64,000 nucleotides of DNA, taken from NCBI RefSeq assembly GCF_033568475.1, contig NC_133123.1, positions 176,049,685 through 176,113,684 on the forward strand, read 5' to 3'. This DNA comes from Henckelia pumila. Taxonomy: Eukaryota; Streptophyta; Magnoliopsida; Lamiales; Gesneriaceae. A program made the translations under genes and the position numbers. Shown one piece after another: positions 32,486 through 44,019 of the stretch (positions within the stretch are counted from its first letter, which is position 1; the number at the start of each line of letters is the position of its first letter). The notes under the pieces were generated by a model. It searched no databases and was not told the DNA's origin. It saw only the letters and a list, made by a program, of their open reading frames with translations.

Positions 32486-33740
32486 TGTAAGGCCCGGAAT
32501 TTTTTAATTTTAATCCGACAATATTTAATTTGAGAATATTTAGAGTTTAGAATAAAATTATAATATTCTTAAATGAATAAGGATTGAAATTGAATTAAAT
32601 CTCTTTTTCGGGGACTGAATTGCAAATAGCCAAAAGTTCAGGGACTAAACTGCAATTTGGCTAATATTTATCTAAACTTACACTTATATTCAGCCATTTT
32701 TCACGTGAAGAACAGAAAAGAAAGGGCAGAGACGGCTGAAACCATTTCTCACGCCATTTTTGTCCACAAAAGCTCCGATAACTCGTGCTCCGGCCGTAAA
32801 AAAATCGAGATAAATATATATCTGCGATCACCACTCCGAGAGCTTCGTTTTGGTACAAGTTTCATTCACTTTTCTCAGATTTTATTTTTATGTTGAAGAT
32901 GGAAATTCATGATTTTAAGATATATGCATATATGAGCTGTACCGATTATGTATTCGCAGACGGTTCGGAAAAAGACTGTCGTTCGAATTTTATATGATTT
33001 TAGAAAGCAAAATTCGAACCCTATCATTTCTGTCTATGCTGATTTTTGAGTTATGTGAGCTGATATGATGAAGATTATAAGTTTTATTGATTGTTGGATT
33101 GATTTGATTATGATTTGGATCGCCGGTTTTTAGTCGTTACGCCGTCGGTTTCAGAATTACTACACTTTTGAGTCTATTGAATTAGTGAAGCTTAGATTGA
33201 ATGTATAGCTGAGTTATTGGCTCATTCATATTCCATTTTCAGCTTGGTATCAAAGTGTATTGAAGCCGAGACAATAGTCTTCGAACCGAGAAACATTGAA
33301 GAAGGTTTGAAGTAGTTTGATTGATTGACTTGCAACGAATTCGAACAGATTTTGATATATATATTCGTCATGTTATGTTTTCTGATTTGAAGTACTTTCA
33401 GACGCGACATTGAAAGGTATAAATGACAGCTAATCCAGATGGGATGGAATACTCGAAATAGTTATGATTTTTGAGTATTCCCTTGTTAATCACATACTTG
33501 TTTGATTTTGTGCCTTATGTGATTAGATGATTTTCTTGCTTTGCTTGCTTATTTGCGTAGATGTTCAAAAAATTTTTTTATTCTTTTCGCGACGTGTTTT
33601 TGCGTCGCCAAAGGTAAGGTTTTGCGTCGCCAAATGTCCTGTATTATTTATTTGATTATTAAGCAGACTAATATTCAGATTGAATATTTTCTAGTTATTA
33701 ATTGCCCTATAAGATTAGATTAGCACCCAAGGTCCCCACA
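32486..33740 (+). mobile_element. 5' LTR of gypsy element Z (1255 bp)
   Basis: TGTAAGGCCCGG at the start and GGTCCCCACA at the end, 5 nt before the primer binding site. The end sequence and the GCGTCGCCAA words near 33600-33640 are shared, in reverse orientation, with the LTRs of element X (50797 and 57335), so Z and X are one family. Confidence 0.88.
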
Positions 33741-33745
33741 ACAGG

Positions 33746-33757
33746 TGGTATCAGAGC
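33746..33757 (+). promoter_or_regulatory. Primer binding site of element Z
   Basis: TGGTATCAGAGC, complementary to initiator tRNA-Met, 5 nt after the LTR. Confidence 0.92.
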
Positions 33758-34067
33758 GTAAGTTTCTGGACTTAGATTGAAGTTGATGAGTGGGGTAGAT
33801 TGAGTCTGTCTGATTGATTTATATGGCATGAGATGACATGTTGTATCTGATTATGTGCAGTATATGCGAGCATGCTTTATATTATAAGACTTATGTGATT
33901 GCATGATTATGTGCTTTCATTGCTACTGCATGCTAGATATATGCAATTGTATTCCAGATCATCTTCAGTCAGAACCTGAATTCTCATGAGAATGCTTATC
34001 AGATAAGGATGGAATAAATTGCTGAATATGATATTTTGTTATGCACTAATCTGTTTGACAATCAGAT

Positions 34068-36566
34068 ATGCCTCCCCGTAAAGCACCGACCACTAGACAT
34101 ACATTGGCTGTTCCCCAGGCCGAACCAGCACCAGCACCAGCACCACTGCCAGTTGCTGAACCTCCGAATGCACAGGGTAGTACATCGGCTGATTCTATGG
34201 ATGCTACTGCTACGCCAATGAAGACATTGCTGAAACGATTTCAGTCGTTCAAACCGCCAAAACTGAAAGGAACAGAAAATTCAGTTGATTGTGAGAATTG
34301 GTTAGAAGACATTGAACAGTTATTTGAATTGCTTGATTATACCGATGATCGTCGTATTAAACTTGTAATACATCAACTTCATGAAGTTGCCAAAAGTTGG
34401 TGGATTACGACAAAACGGGCATTAGAACATTGAGGTACGACTATCACCTGGACTATCTTTAAAACTGATTTCTATCAACGTTTCTTTCCAGTCTCCTACA
34501 GGAAAGATAAGGGTGCTGAATTTTCCAATCTGAGGCAAGGCAACTTGAATATTGAAGAATATGTGGCCAAATTTTCATGTCTTTTGAAGTTTGCCCCACA
34601 TATAGCAGAGACTAATGAAGCCATGGAAGATCAATTTATTAATGGCCTCAATCCAGATGTGTTAACTTTTATGAACAGTGGACGACCCAATACCTTTGCT
34701 GATGCCTTGAATAAAGCTAAGGGAGCAGAAGCAGGTTTATTACGACAAAGAGGAGCACCATTTCTTCCACAGCCATCTCCACAGCCTGTATCAGCATCAG
34801 TGCCACAGAATCCGCCACAGTTTCAGCAACCATCTCCCAGATTTGAGGGAGGAAGCAGTGGCAGAAAGGATTCTAGATTCAGGCCTAAAGGTAAACAGTT
34901 TAAGAAGTCTGGCAGTAGTTCTTCTAGTTCTAGTGGTCAAAGTCCGTTTGGTACAGGACAAAGATCTAGTGATGCAGGAGTGTTTTGTGGAAAGTGTGGT
35001 GGACGACATGCTACCGAGCAGTGCAGAGGTGTGTCCGGAAATTGTAATATTTATCGCCAACTAGGTAATTATGCCAAGGTATGTCCTCAAAGAACAACAA
35101 AACGTACATCTGGTGCAAGTTAATCTCGACCAGTACCTCAAGAAGAAAGGCAATCAGTGAATTCATTTCAGCCTCAGCAACAAACCAGAGCAGGAGGAAG
35201 CCAGACTGTGACTCAACCTCCTAGGAAACAGGCACGAGTGTTTGCATTGACGGAGGAGCAGGCACATGCAGCACCTGACGATGTCATAGCAGGTAACTGC
35301 TCTATTTATGGTTATCCTGCCTATGTTTTGATAGATACAGGTGCATCACATACATTCATCTCTGAAAAATTTGCTATGATGCATTCATTATCGGCTGAGC
35401 CATTGCCAACTGTTGTTTCTATTTCATCACCTTTAGGTGAAGGTATTATCTCTGTTAGAATGATTCAAAATTGTACACTACAATATGACGGAAACATGAT
35501 CGATTTGGATTGTATCGTACTTGGTTTATCAGATTTCGATTGCATTATCGGTATAGATATGTTAACCAAGTACAGGGCGACTGTGGACTGTTTTCAGAAA
35601 GTGGTCAGATTTAAACCAGAAATGGCAGCTGAATGGAAATTCTATGGTAAGGGTTCTCGAGCTAAGATCCCTTTGATATCTGTGTTATCTATGACCCGTT
35701 TATTGCAGAGAGGTGCAGGAAGATTTCTGAGTTATGCAGTCGATGTATTGAAATCCAGTCCAGCAGTGACAGATATCCCAGTAGTGCATGAATTCGCTGA
35801 TGTATTTCCTGATGAAATTCCTGGTTTACCTCCAGTTCGAGAAATAGATTTCAGCATTGAGTTAATGCCAGGTACGCAACCAATATCCAAAGTACCTTAC
35901 AGAATGACACCTATTGAATTGAAGGAGTTGAAGGATCGGTTAGAAGATTTACTTGCTAAAGGGTACATTAGGCCGAGCGTTTTACCTTGGGGCGCTCCGG
36001 TACTTTTTGTACAAAAGAAAGATGGTTCTATGCGGTTGTGTATCGATTATCGTCAACTGAACAAGGCAAAATTGAATAATTATCCACTGCCTAGAATAGA
36101 TGATTTGTTTGATCAGCTACAGGATCTATTCGAAGATTGATTTACGATTTGGATATCATCAGCTAAGGGTAAGAGATGAAGACATCCCTAAAACTGCTTT
36201 CATAACAAGGTATGGTCATTATGAATTTATTGTCATGCCTTTTGGTTTAACCAATGCTCCTGAAGTATTTATGGGATTGATGAATCGGGTATTTCAGAAA
36301 TACTTAGATGACTTTGTCATTATTTTTATCGATGATATCTTGATACATTCCAAGAATATGTACGATCATGCTGAACATCTCTGAATCATCTTACAGACTT
36401 TGTGAACTGAGAACTTATATGCCAAGTTATCGAAATGTGATTTTTGGTTGCAGAAAGTTGTGTTTCTTGGGCATATCATCTCAGGTGATGGAATTTCAGT
36501 GGATCCAAGCAAGGTAGAGGCGGTACTTAATTGGCCGAGACCTACATCAGTACCAGAAATACGAAG
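34068..36566 (+). pseudogene. Gypsy gag-pol of element Z, broken and truncated
   Basis: From ATG 34068 the frame encodes gag (LLKRFQSFKPPKLKGTEN, WLEDIEQLFELLDYTDD), a degenerate zinc knuckle (CNIYRQLGNYAKVC: second Cys and His lost), aspartic protease with an intact DTGA ([13 protein letters not shown]), and reverse transcriptase up to [10 protein letters not shown] and FLGHIISGDG. In-frame stops occur at about 34431, 35121, 36382 and 36403. A small deletion with frameshift near 36115-36125 removes residues before [12 protein letters not shown]. The stops are what C-to-T change would produce from CGA or CAA codons. RNase H and integrase are missing because element V interrupts the frame at 36567. 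Confidence 0.9.
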
Positions 36567-39177
36567 TGAAACATCTACTACTAATAAATGCGGAATTTTT
36601 TTTTTTAAATAATACTAAGTAAAATAGATGTACATACATGCCCATACATATATGCACAAAATAAACAGATTTAAAAATAACATAAATAAAATGCAACATT
36701 CTTACTTAAATAACTGAGTCAAACTTAAATAGAATACTGTCAAACAATCCACTTAAAAGTTTGCATGCAATAAAAATTATTTAATAAAAATAGTACTAAA
36801 ATTCACCACTGACAAACATAAAAGAAACAGAGTTTTTAAAAATTCTTAAAAATATCCATAAAGACTCAGCCGGCGGTCACGGGGGATCACTGCATGTCCG
36901 CTCATACGTCCTCACCACCGGTAGGAACTACATATTCCTCTACGTACTCACCTGCATCATATAAGTGTAGTGAGCCTAGAGACCCAACATGCTAACATAA
37001 CAAGGGTTTAAAATAATTTAAATCACTGGAATACTAATACATAACATATACATGAATGAGCATGCTTAAAAATCATGAATCATGACTGAAAATCTTGCTT
37101 AAACTTGATCTTATATATAATCATATATTACATACATAAACATTGTTGAGCATAAAATTTTCTAACATCGCATGGTCATATCCGTAGTGTAACCTTAAAC
37201 TTAAAAGTTCGACTGATCAGTCTCTTAGAACCAACGTACGCGGCGGTGACGAATCACCTCTTACTGGTAGTAAACTACCCTTAAATTGACAGTAAACTGC
37301 CCTTAACATGTGGGGACTGGTCCCCCTTAAATTGTCACACTACTTCAACTTTCAACATAAAATTATTTTCTAGCTCAACCTTAAACATTAAATCATGCCA
37401 TAAAATTATTTAATGAATGCATGCACTGAAAATATGTCCGTAATATATATTTAATTAATTTTTCATAATATAATATACTTATACTTAAAATAGACTTTAT
37501 GCATAAAAATAATTAAATATATATCCCGGACTTATTTATTTTTCATGGGTTGGTCCAGACTGTTGGTCACTCATCTAGGCCCAATAATCTTAAATAAAAG
37601 CCCAATCATTTTATTCAACTTAAATGGGCCTAAAGAAAATATTTAAGCCCATTAACTTAAACAAGCCCAATAAGACTCTAGACAGACCCAAAAATCTCCT
37701 GACTGGCCCAAAAATTTCTATGGGCCCACGAGCCCATAAAAATTATTGGGTTAGCTTAAAAATAATTTAAAAAGCCCAAATAAAATTATTTGGAGGCCCA
37801 AATAATTTTCTAACTAATTTTAAAAGCCCAAAATACACTTGAACCATTAAATACTTCAAAATTAAAATACCCGAGCCCGGCCCACCTAACCCAAACCCGG
37901 ACCACCTGACCCGACCCTAAACCTACCAGACCCGACCCTGACCCCAAGACCCGACCCAGTCCCCAGCCCCAGCCCAAAACCCGAACCCCCCTTTCCCCTT
38001 CCCTTCGCTGCGCGAGCAGCAGCTCTTCAAGGGCTGCTGCCGCACGGCTCCGGCCACGACCGGTCGGAGCGCCGCGGCAGGACCTTCCCAGGGTCCTGCC
38101 GGTCCTAACCCATGCATCCCTCTGACCCATAACAGCCCTGCATGGTCCAACCGAGCTCTCTTCCAATAAACCCTAACCTGCAAACCCATGGACCCAAATC
38201 TGATGCAACTCAACTCCAGACCTGTTCCAGCCTTAACCCTGGCCATGGCTCGACCCATATGACCCCAACACACCCCTTGACTCTTGAACCAGCAGACCGA
38301 TCCCATCCCATAACAAAAAACGTGGGGTTTTGCATGAAACAAAGCAAAAATCATGAGTTTACCATGTTCTAGCCAAGAACTTAACATAAAACGTGAATTG
38401 CCTAAAAAAAAAAAATCTGACATCAGTGCATTAAATAGCTTATATGGTGTTGAGAAAGAATTAAACATGCCTTTATAATTGTTTGAAGTAGGTTGATGCG
38501 TATAAGGGCTCCGGGACGACGAACGGACCAAAAACTCGATAAATCTTCAAAGAACGAGTTGATCGGCTATGGAGGACTATTTTTCTGAGATGGAGGCATG
38601 AAGAGGGTTTGGAAGAAGGTGGGAGTAGGCTGATTAGGGTTGAGAGATAGGGTAGGTTTGTTTTAAATTTGATAAATAGAATTAAAATAGGATATTAACT
38701 AATTTAGAAATAAAATCATACCTAATTAAATATTTAAAACTCCATAATAACTTAATAATTCTGATAACACAATCCAAATCCCGAAATATAAATTTAAGGG
38801 ATTTTTAAAATTTAATAAAAGTCATTAAAATGACTTATTTTGGCTAAAAATAAACCCTTAAATAAATATATAACTAAATACTAAATTTTTCTTGACAAAA
38901 TAACTTAAAATATTATTTTAAGGCTCATAAAACTCATAAAATATTTTTAGCTAAATATTTTGGTATCTCGTCCGTCCACGGTCCCGTCTACGCGATCAAA
39001 ACAATTAATTTCCATAAATCATGAAAAATCACTAATTGTGGGTTAAATGCTTAAAAATAACTTAAAACATGCACACATAATTTCACATAATTATTTAACC
39101 CATAATTTAAAATTCTAAATAAATAAAATCTCTAATTATGCATGCGAATTTACGTGCTAAAAATACTGGGTGTTACA
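36567..39177 (-). mobile_element. 3' LTR of gypsy element V (2611 bp)
   Basis: On the minus strand it starts TGTAACACCCAG (39177) and ends ATGTTTCA (36567), next to a polypurine tract. Nearly identical to 44020-46634 along its whole length, with scattered mainly transition differences, so V is a recent insertion. 37575-37850 carries a dense cluster of GCCCA/TGGGC motifs, and 37975-38300 is GC-rich. Long open frames here (37810-38531, minus) have no known domain and are broken in the other copy. Confidence 0.95.
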
Positions 39178-39196
39178 ATTCTCCCCCCCTTAATTT
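39178..39196 (-). promoter_or_regulatory. Polypurine tract of element V
   Basis: The minus strand reads AAGGGGGGGAGAAT immediately before the 3' LTR; this primes plus-strand DNA synthesis. Confidence 0.85.
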
Positions 39197-39222
39197 GAAT
39201 TTCGTCCTCGAAATTAAAGTAC

Positions 39223-40842
39223 TTACCCGAACAACTCCGGGTAGCGAGTCCTCATGTCTGCCTCGGTCTCCCAAGTAGCTTCCTCCTCCGAGTGATTCAG
39301 CCACTGGACTCTGACCATCGGTATGACCCGCGTCCTAAGTCTCCGCTCCTCCCGATCCAAGATCCGAACTGGCCTCTCCTCATAAACTAGATCAGGTGGC
39401 AACTGCAAGGGCTCGAAATCCAACACATGCGACGGGTTAGAGACATATCTCCGAAGCATGGATACATGAAAGACATCGTGCACTGCCACAATTCCTGGTG
39501 GTAAGGCCAAACGGTAGGCCAATGTGCCAACTCTCTCCAAGATCTCAAAAGGTCCGATATATCTCGGATTAAGCTTACCTCTACGGCCAAATCGTACCAC
39601 TTCCTTCATAGGTGACACTTTCAGAAACACGTGATCACCTACTGCGAACTCCAAATCTCGTTGTCGAGTATCTGCATAACTCTTCTGACGACTCTGAGCA
39701 GTTCTCATACGATCCCGAATCTGAGTCACAATGTCAGCTGTCTGCTGCACGATCTCAGGACCCAGTAAAATCCTCTCACCAACCTCATCCCAATGCACAG
39801 GAGATCTGCATCTCCTCCCATACAATGCTGCATAGGGAGCCATACCTATAGACGACTGAAAACTGTTGTTATAGGTAAACTCCACTAATGGCAATCTCGT
39901 CTCCCATGAGCCCTGAAAGTCGATGACACAAGCCCTCAGTAGATCTTCGAGAATCTGTATCACCCTCTCTGACTGACCATCTGTCTGGGGATGAAAAGCT
40001 GTGCTGAACAGTAGTCTAGTCCCCAATGCTGTGCAAAACACGGATGTGAATCTCGGATCTCTATCGGATACAATGGACACAGGTATGCCATGCAATCTAA
40101 AAATCTCCTTGATGTAAAGATCTGCATACTGTGTCAAGGAGTAGGTAGTCCTCACCGGCAAGAAATGAGCTGACTTGGTGAGTCTATCCACGATCACCCA
40201 AATAGCTGTGCAACCTCTGTTACTCCTCGGAAGGCCAACTACAAAATCCATTGTAATGTTCTCCCATTTCCATTTCGGAATAGGAAGAGATCTAAGAAGT
40301 CCTGCTGGACGCTGATGCTCTGCCTTGACTCGCTGACAAGTCAAACACTCTGACACAACTCTCCCGATGTCTCTCTTCATCCCGGGCCACCAATACAATA
40401 GCTGCAAATCTCTGTACATCTTTGTACTCTCGGGGTGAATGGAGTACGGAGATGTGTGAGCCTCTGCTTAAATCTCAGCTCTCAACTGATCGACGTTTGG
40501 TACCCACATCCTACCATGGTACTGAACAATGCCATCCACAACTGTATAAAGACGACCACCCTTGGCCTCATCTCTCTGCCTCCAACGCTGTAACTCCTCA
40601 TAAATAGTCTGTCCAACTCTGATCCGATCTCGTATAATCGGTTGCACCGTCAACACTGACAAGCTCGGTGCATGACCACTCGAGTAAAACTCCAAATCAA
40701 ACCTCTGAATCTCGCTCTGCAGTGGTAACTGCACTGTCAAACACGATACCACTGTCGACTTCCGACTCAAGGCATCGGCCACTACATTAGCTTTACCTGG
40801 ATGGTAGCTAATGTCACAGTCGTAATCCTTCACTAACTCCAA
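39223..40842 (-). pseudogene. Element V RNase H end and integrase with chromodomain-like tail
   Basis: 39223-40419 is open for 398 codons. It starts at the zinc-binding region (CLTCQRVKAEHQ) and continues into the integrase core (MDFVVGLPRS, then SDRDPRFTS, then HPQTDGQSER) and a C-terminal part with a chromodomain-like end (VRVQWLNHSEEEATWE). 40468-40842 holds the end of RNase H (DYDCDISYHPGKANVVADALSR, read as two pieces). A stop near 40467 and another near 40843 interrupt it. The chromodomain and long LTRs indicate a chromovirus, probably of the Tekay/Del type. Chromodomains direct insertion to heterochromatin. The integrase part alone could still be translatable; the full polyprotein could not. 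Confidence 0.85.
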
Positions 40843-40944
40843 CTATCTCCATTGCCTCATGTTCAACTCCTTCTGAGTGAAGAAGTACTTGAGGCTCTTA
40901 TGATCCGTGAAAATCTTGCACTTTTCGCCATACAGATAGTGCCT

Positions 40945-42549
40945 CTAGATTTTCAAAGCGAAGACCACTGCTGCTAACTCCAAGTCATGTGTCGGGTAGT
41001 TCTGCTCGTGAATCTTCAACTGCCTCGATGCATAAGCAATAACCTTACCACCCTTCATAAGTACTGCGCCTAAACCTAGCTTAGACACGTCGGTGTACAC
41101 CACTAACTCCTCATGTGGTACTGCCATCGCCAAAACTGGTGCGGTAGTGAGTGCTTCCTTCAGCTGATCGAAGCTCCTCTGACAGTCTGAACTCCAAATA
41201 AAATTCGCATTCTTCTTGGTTAAGGAAGTCAAGGGTACTGCAATAGAGGAAAAAACCTTGATGAACTTCCTATAATATCCTGCCAAATCCAAGAAACTGC
41301 GAATCTCCGAAGCATTCCTCGGAATACCCCATTTTTGCACTGCCTCAACCTTCGACTGATCCACTGCAATCCCATCTCTAGAAATAATGTGGCCAAGAAA
41401 TGCCACCTGCTCAAGCCAAAACTCGCACTTGCTGAAATTGGCATACAACCGATGCTCCCTCAAAGTCTGCAAGGCTGTCTGTAGATGCTGCCTATGCTCC
41501 TCAACGCTCCTAGAGTAGATCAAGATATCATCAATGAAGACTATGATGAACTGATCAAGATACGGCTGAAATACCCGGTTCCTGAGATCCATGAAAACCG
41601 CTGGAGCATTGGTCATCCCAAATGGCATTACTAAGAACTCGTAATGCCCATAACGTGTCCGGAAAGCAGTCTTGGACACATCTGCCTCTCTAACTCGCAG
41701 CTGATGATAACCAGATCGCAGATCGATCTTGGAAAACACTGAACCTCCCTGCAACTGATCAAATAAGTCCTCTATCCTCGGCAGTGGGTACTTATTCTTC
41801 ACCGTGACTCTGTTGAGCTCTCGATAATCGATGCACAGTCTCATACTGCCATCCTTCTTCTTCACAAATAACACTGGAGCTCCCCATGGAGAAAAGCTAG
41901 GACGAACAAAGCCTTTCTCTAATAACTCCTGAATCTGCTCCTTCAACTCTTTCATCTCGGTAGGAGCGAGTCTGTACGGTGCCTTTGAGATAGGCACAGT
42001 GTCTGGCAATAAGTCGATACTGAACTCCACCTCTCTCACTGGTGGAATCCCTGCAACATCCTCCGGAAAGACGTCCGGAAAATCACGAACCACCTCTATC
42101 TCTGATAATAATCTACTAGCTGGTTCTGAGGCCGTGACAATACTCGCTAGGAAACCTCGGCAACCCCGTTTCAACAGCTTCCTCGCCTGAATAAGAGATA
42201 TCACCTGAGGAATATCACTGCTCTGAGATGCATGAAAAGTAAACGGGTCACCTCCCGGCGGTTTCATTGACACCGTCCTCCGACGAAAATCAATCAAAGC
42301 TCCATTGACTGTCAACCAGTCCATACCCAATATCAAATCAAACCCGCTCAACGGCAAAACCACTACATCTGCGCGAATAGAGTGCCCCTGCAGCTCCAAC
42401 TCCATCTCTCGAATGACACTAGAGGTAGAAATAATCTGTCCTGACGGCATAGTGACATCATAACCACTGTCGGCAATCTCAGGTGTGATGCCTATCCGTC
42501 TGATAAACTCTAGGGAGATAAACGAATGCGTAGCCCCTGAATCTAGCAA
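40945..42549 (-). pseudogene. Element V protease and reverse transcriptase
   Basis: A 534-codon open stretch. Retropepsin active site [10 protein letters not shown] lies at the start, and reverse transcriptase has [25 protein letters not shown] and the catalytic FIDD box ([13 protein letters not shown]). RNase H begins with [14 protein letters not shown]. It stops at about 40944 where a Trp codon would be expected (AAVVFALKI then stop, then RHYLYGEKC). Upstream it joins gag through an intron-like gap. The domain order protease, RT, RNase H, integrase is that of Ty3/gypsy. Confidence 0.9.
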
Positions 42550-42594
42550 TGCAAACGTGGAGTTGCCTCCAACTAGAATTCTCCCTGCACGCAG

Positions 42595-42800
42595 AAGAAT
42601 CCCAACAACTTTATACCACTACTAAACTTTTCCCCCAAAGATGAGTCACTAATAACCCTTAATTCTAATCACAAGTAAAACATGCTTCCTATTCTAACAT
42701 GCAGATAGAAAAATCCCAAATAACAAATTATTCCACAAAGAAAAAATCGAAATTCTTAACCAAAGGAAGAAATTATAAAATACTAGGGGTAAGATATACC
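42595..42800 (-). other. Intron-like gap between gag and protease of element V
   Basis: Minus-strand coding ends ...SLITG at a GGTATATC donor and resumes at TGCGTGCAG with [21 protein letters not shown]. The 200-bp interval is AT-rich with stops in all frames. Removing it would join ITG to RILVGG in frame. This looks like a GT-AG intron, although an AT-rich insertion is possible. Boundaries are approximate. Confidence 0.5.
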
Positions 42801-42841
42801 GGTGATCAAGGAGGTATCTGGGTCTGCCTCCTCAGCCTGCA

Positions 42842-43816
42842 TCACAAACACTCTCCCTGTAGTGTTCTTTTCCTCGGGTAATTGGCCATCTGGTGCCCTG
42901 GCTCCTTAAAATGAAAACAGACGCCCGCTCCTAGAAGACATGGTCCTGGATGTATCTTCTGGAACTTCGGGCAAGTAGGATATCCTCCAGCATTAGGGGC
43001 CCCGCCCCTAGGCTGCTGTCTCTGCTGCTGTGGCTTCTGCTGGTTCGGGCCCTTAGACAGCCCAGTATACTGCTTCTTCGCAGGAGGCTGCGAATATGGT
43101 CGCTGATATCCAGACTGAAACTGCCTCTTACCCTGCTGCTCCCTGTGGATCTCTCTCTTACCATCCTCCGAAAGCAAGGCTCTACTGACTGCCGTCTCAT
43201 AAGTAAGGACATCCGCCATACGAACGTCATGCTTGATCTCTGCCCTGAGTCCCTCGATAAACTGTCTCATCTTCTCAGGTGCACTGTCAGCAATCAATGG
43301 CACCAAGTGACAGCCCCTCTCGAACTGACGGATGTACTCCACAACTGTCTTGTCTCCCTGCCGGAGACTCATGAATTCTCGAATCATCCTACTGCGCACG
43401 TCTTCAGTAAAATACTTGGAGAAAAACATCCTCCGGAAATCTGCCCATAGCATAGTAGTCAGATTCACTCCCCGTGATGCACTCTCCCACCATAAGTCTG
43501 CATCACCCTTCAGCATGTACACTGCGCATATCACCTTGTCCGCATCAGTCAACCCCATGTAAGCAAAGATGCTCTCCAAAGAACGGATCCACCCCTCAGC
43601 AATGAGTGGATCTGTGGCACCTGCGAACTCCTTAGGTCCCTTCTTCTGGAACCTCTCCGCCACGTCCTCATCGTGAGACAGTCTCGGACGTGCTGCCTGC
43701 TGCTCCAACAGAGCAGTAATCCCGGCCATCATGTTTTCATTGACTTGCTCCAATGCTGATAGAGGGTTTTGCGGAGGTGGGGATTCTCCACGCCTGTTCA
43801 CTGGTCTCGGAGGCAT
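42842..43816 (-). pseudogene. Element V gag, frameshifted after a degenerate zinc knuckle
   Basis: Starts MPPRPVNRRGESPP (ATG at 43816) and contains the retrotransposon gag domain (GWIRSLESIFAYMGLTDADK, WWESASRG, EFMSLRQGDKTVVEYIRQFE) and a Gln/Arg-rich linker. The zinc knuckle reads CFHFKEPGHQMANYP: the second and last Cys positions are Phe and Tyr. A one-base shift near 42855-42860 takes the frame into a stop. The next frame continues GRVFVMQAEEADPDTSLITG to the intron-like gap. The particle protein is therefore probably non-functional in this copy. Confidence 0.85.
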
Positions 43817-44005
43817 TCTGCACCACCACATATTTCTTTACGTAAATCGACATGCATAACTAAGTACTTAAAAATTTTCTGCTAACATAAATGCTTAAGT
43901 CTTAAACATGATACTACTAAATCATACTAAAAGCAATTAAAACTTACAGACCGGTAGCGTGGATTTCTGAGCTCGCATAGCAGTGATGACCCCTCCAAGA
44001 ACGCG

Positions 44006-44017
44006 GCTTTGATACCA
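44006..44017 (-). promoter_or_regulatory. Primer binding site of element V
   Basis: The minus strand reads TGGTATCAAAGC, the initiator tRNA-Met complement with one change, 2 nt from the 5' LTR end. Confidence 0.88.
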
Positions 44018-44019
44018 AT

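Noticed and set aside
37810..38531. Minus-strand frames of 118 and 202 codons in the V LTR
   Set aside because: GC-rich LTR leader; the frame differs in the other LTR copy (45374-45844), and there is no known domain or conserved start.
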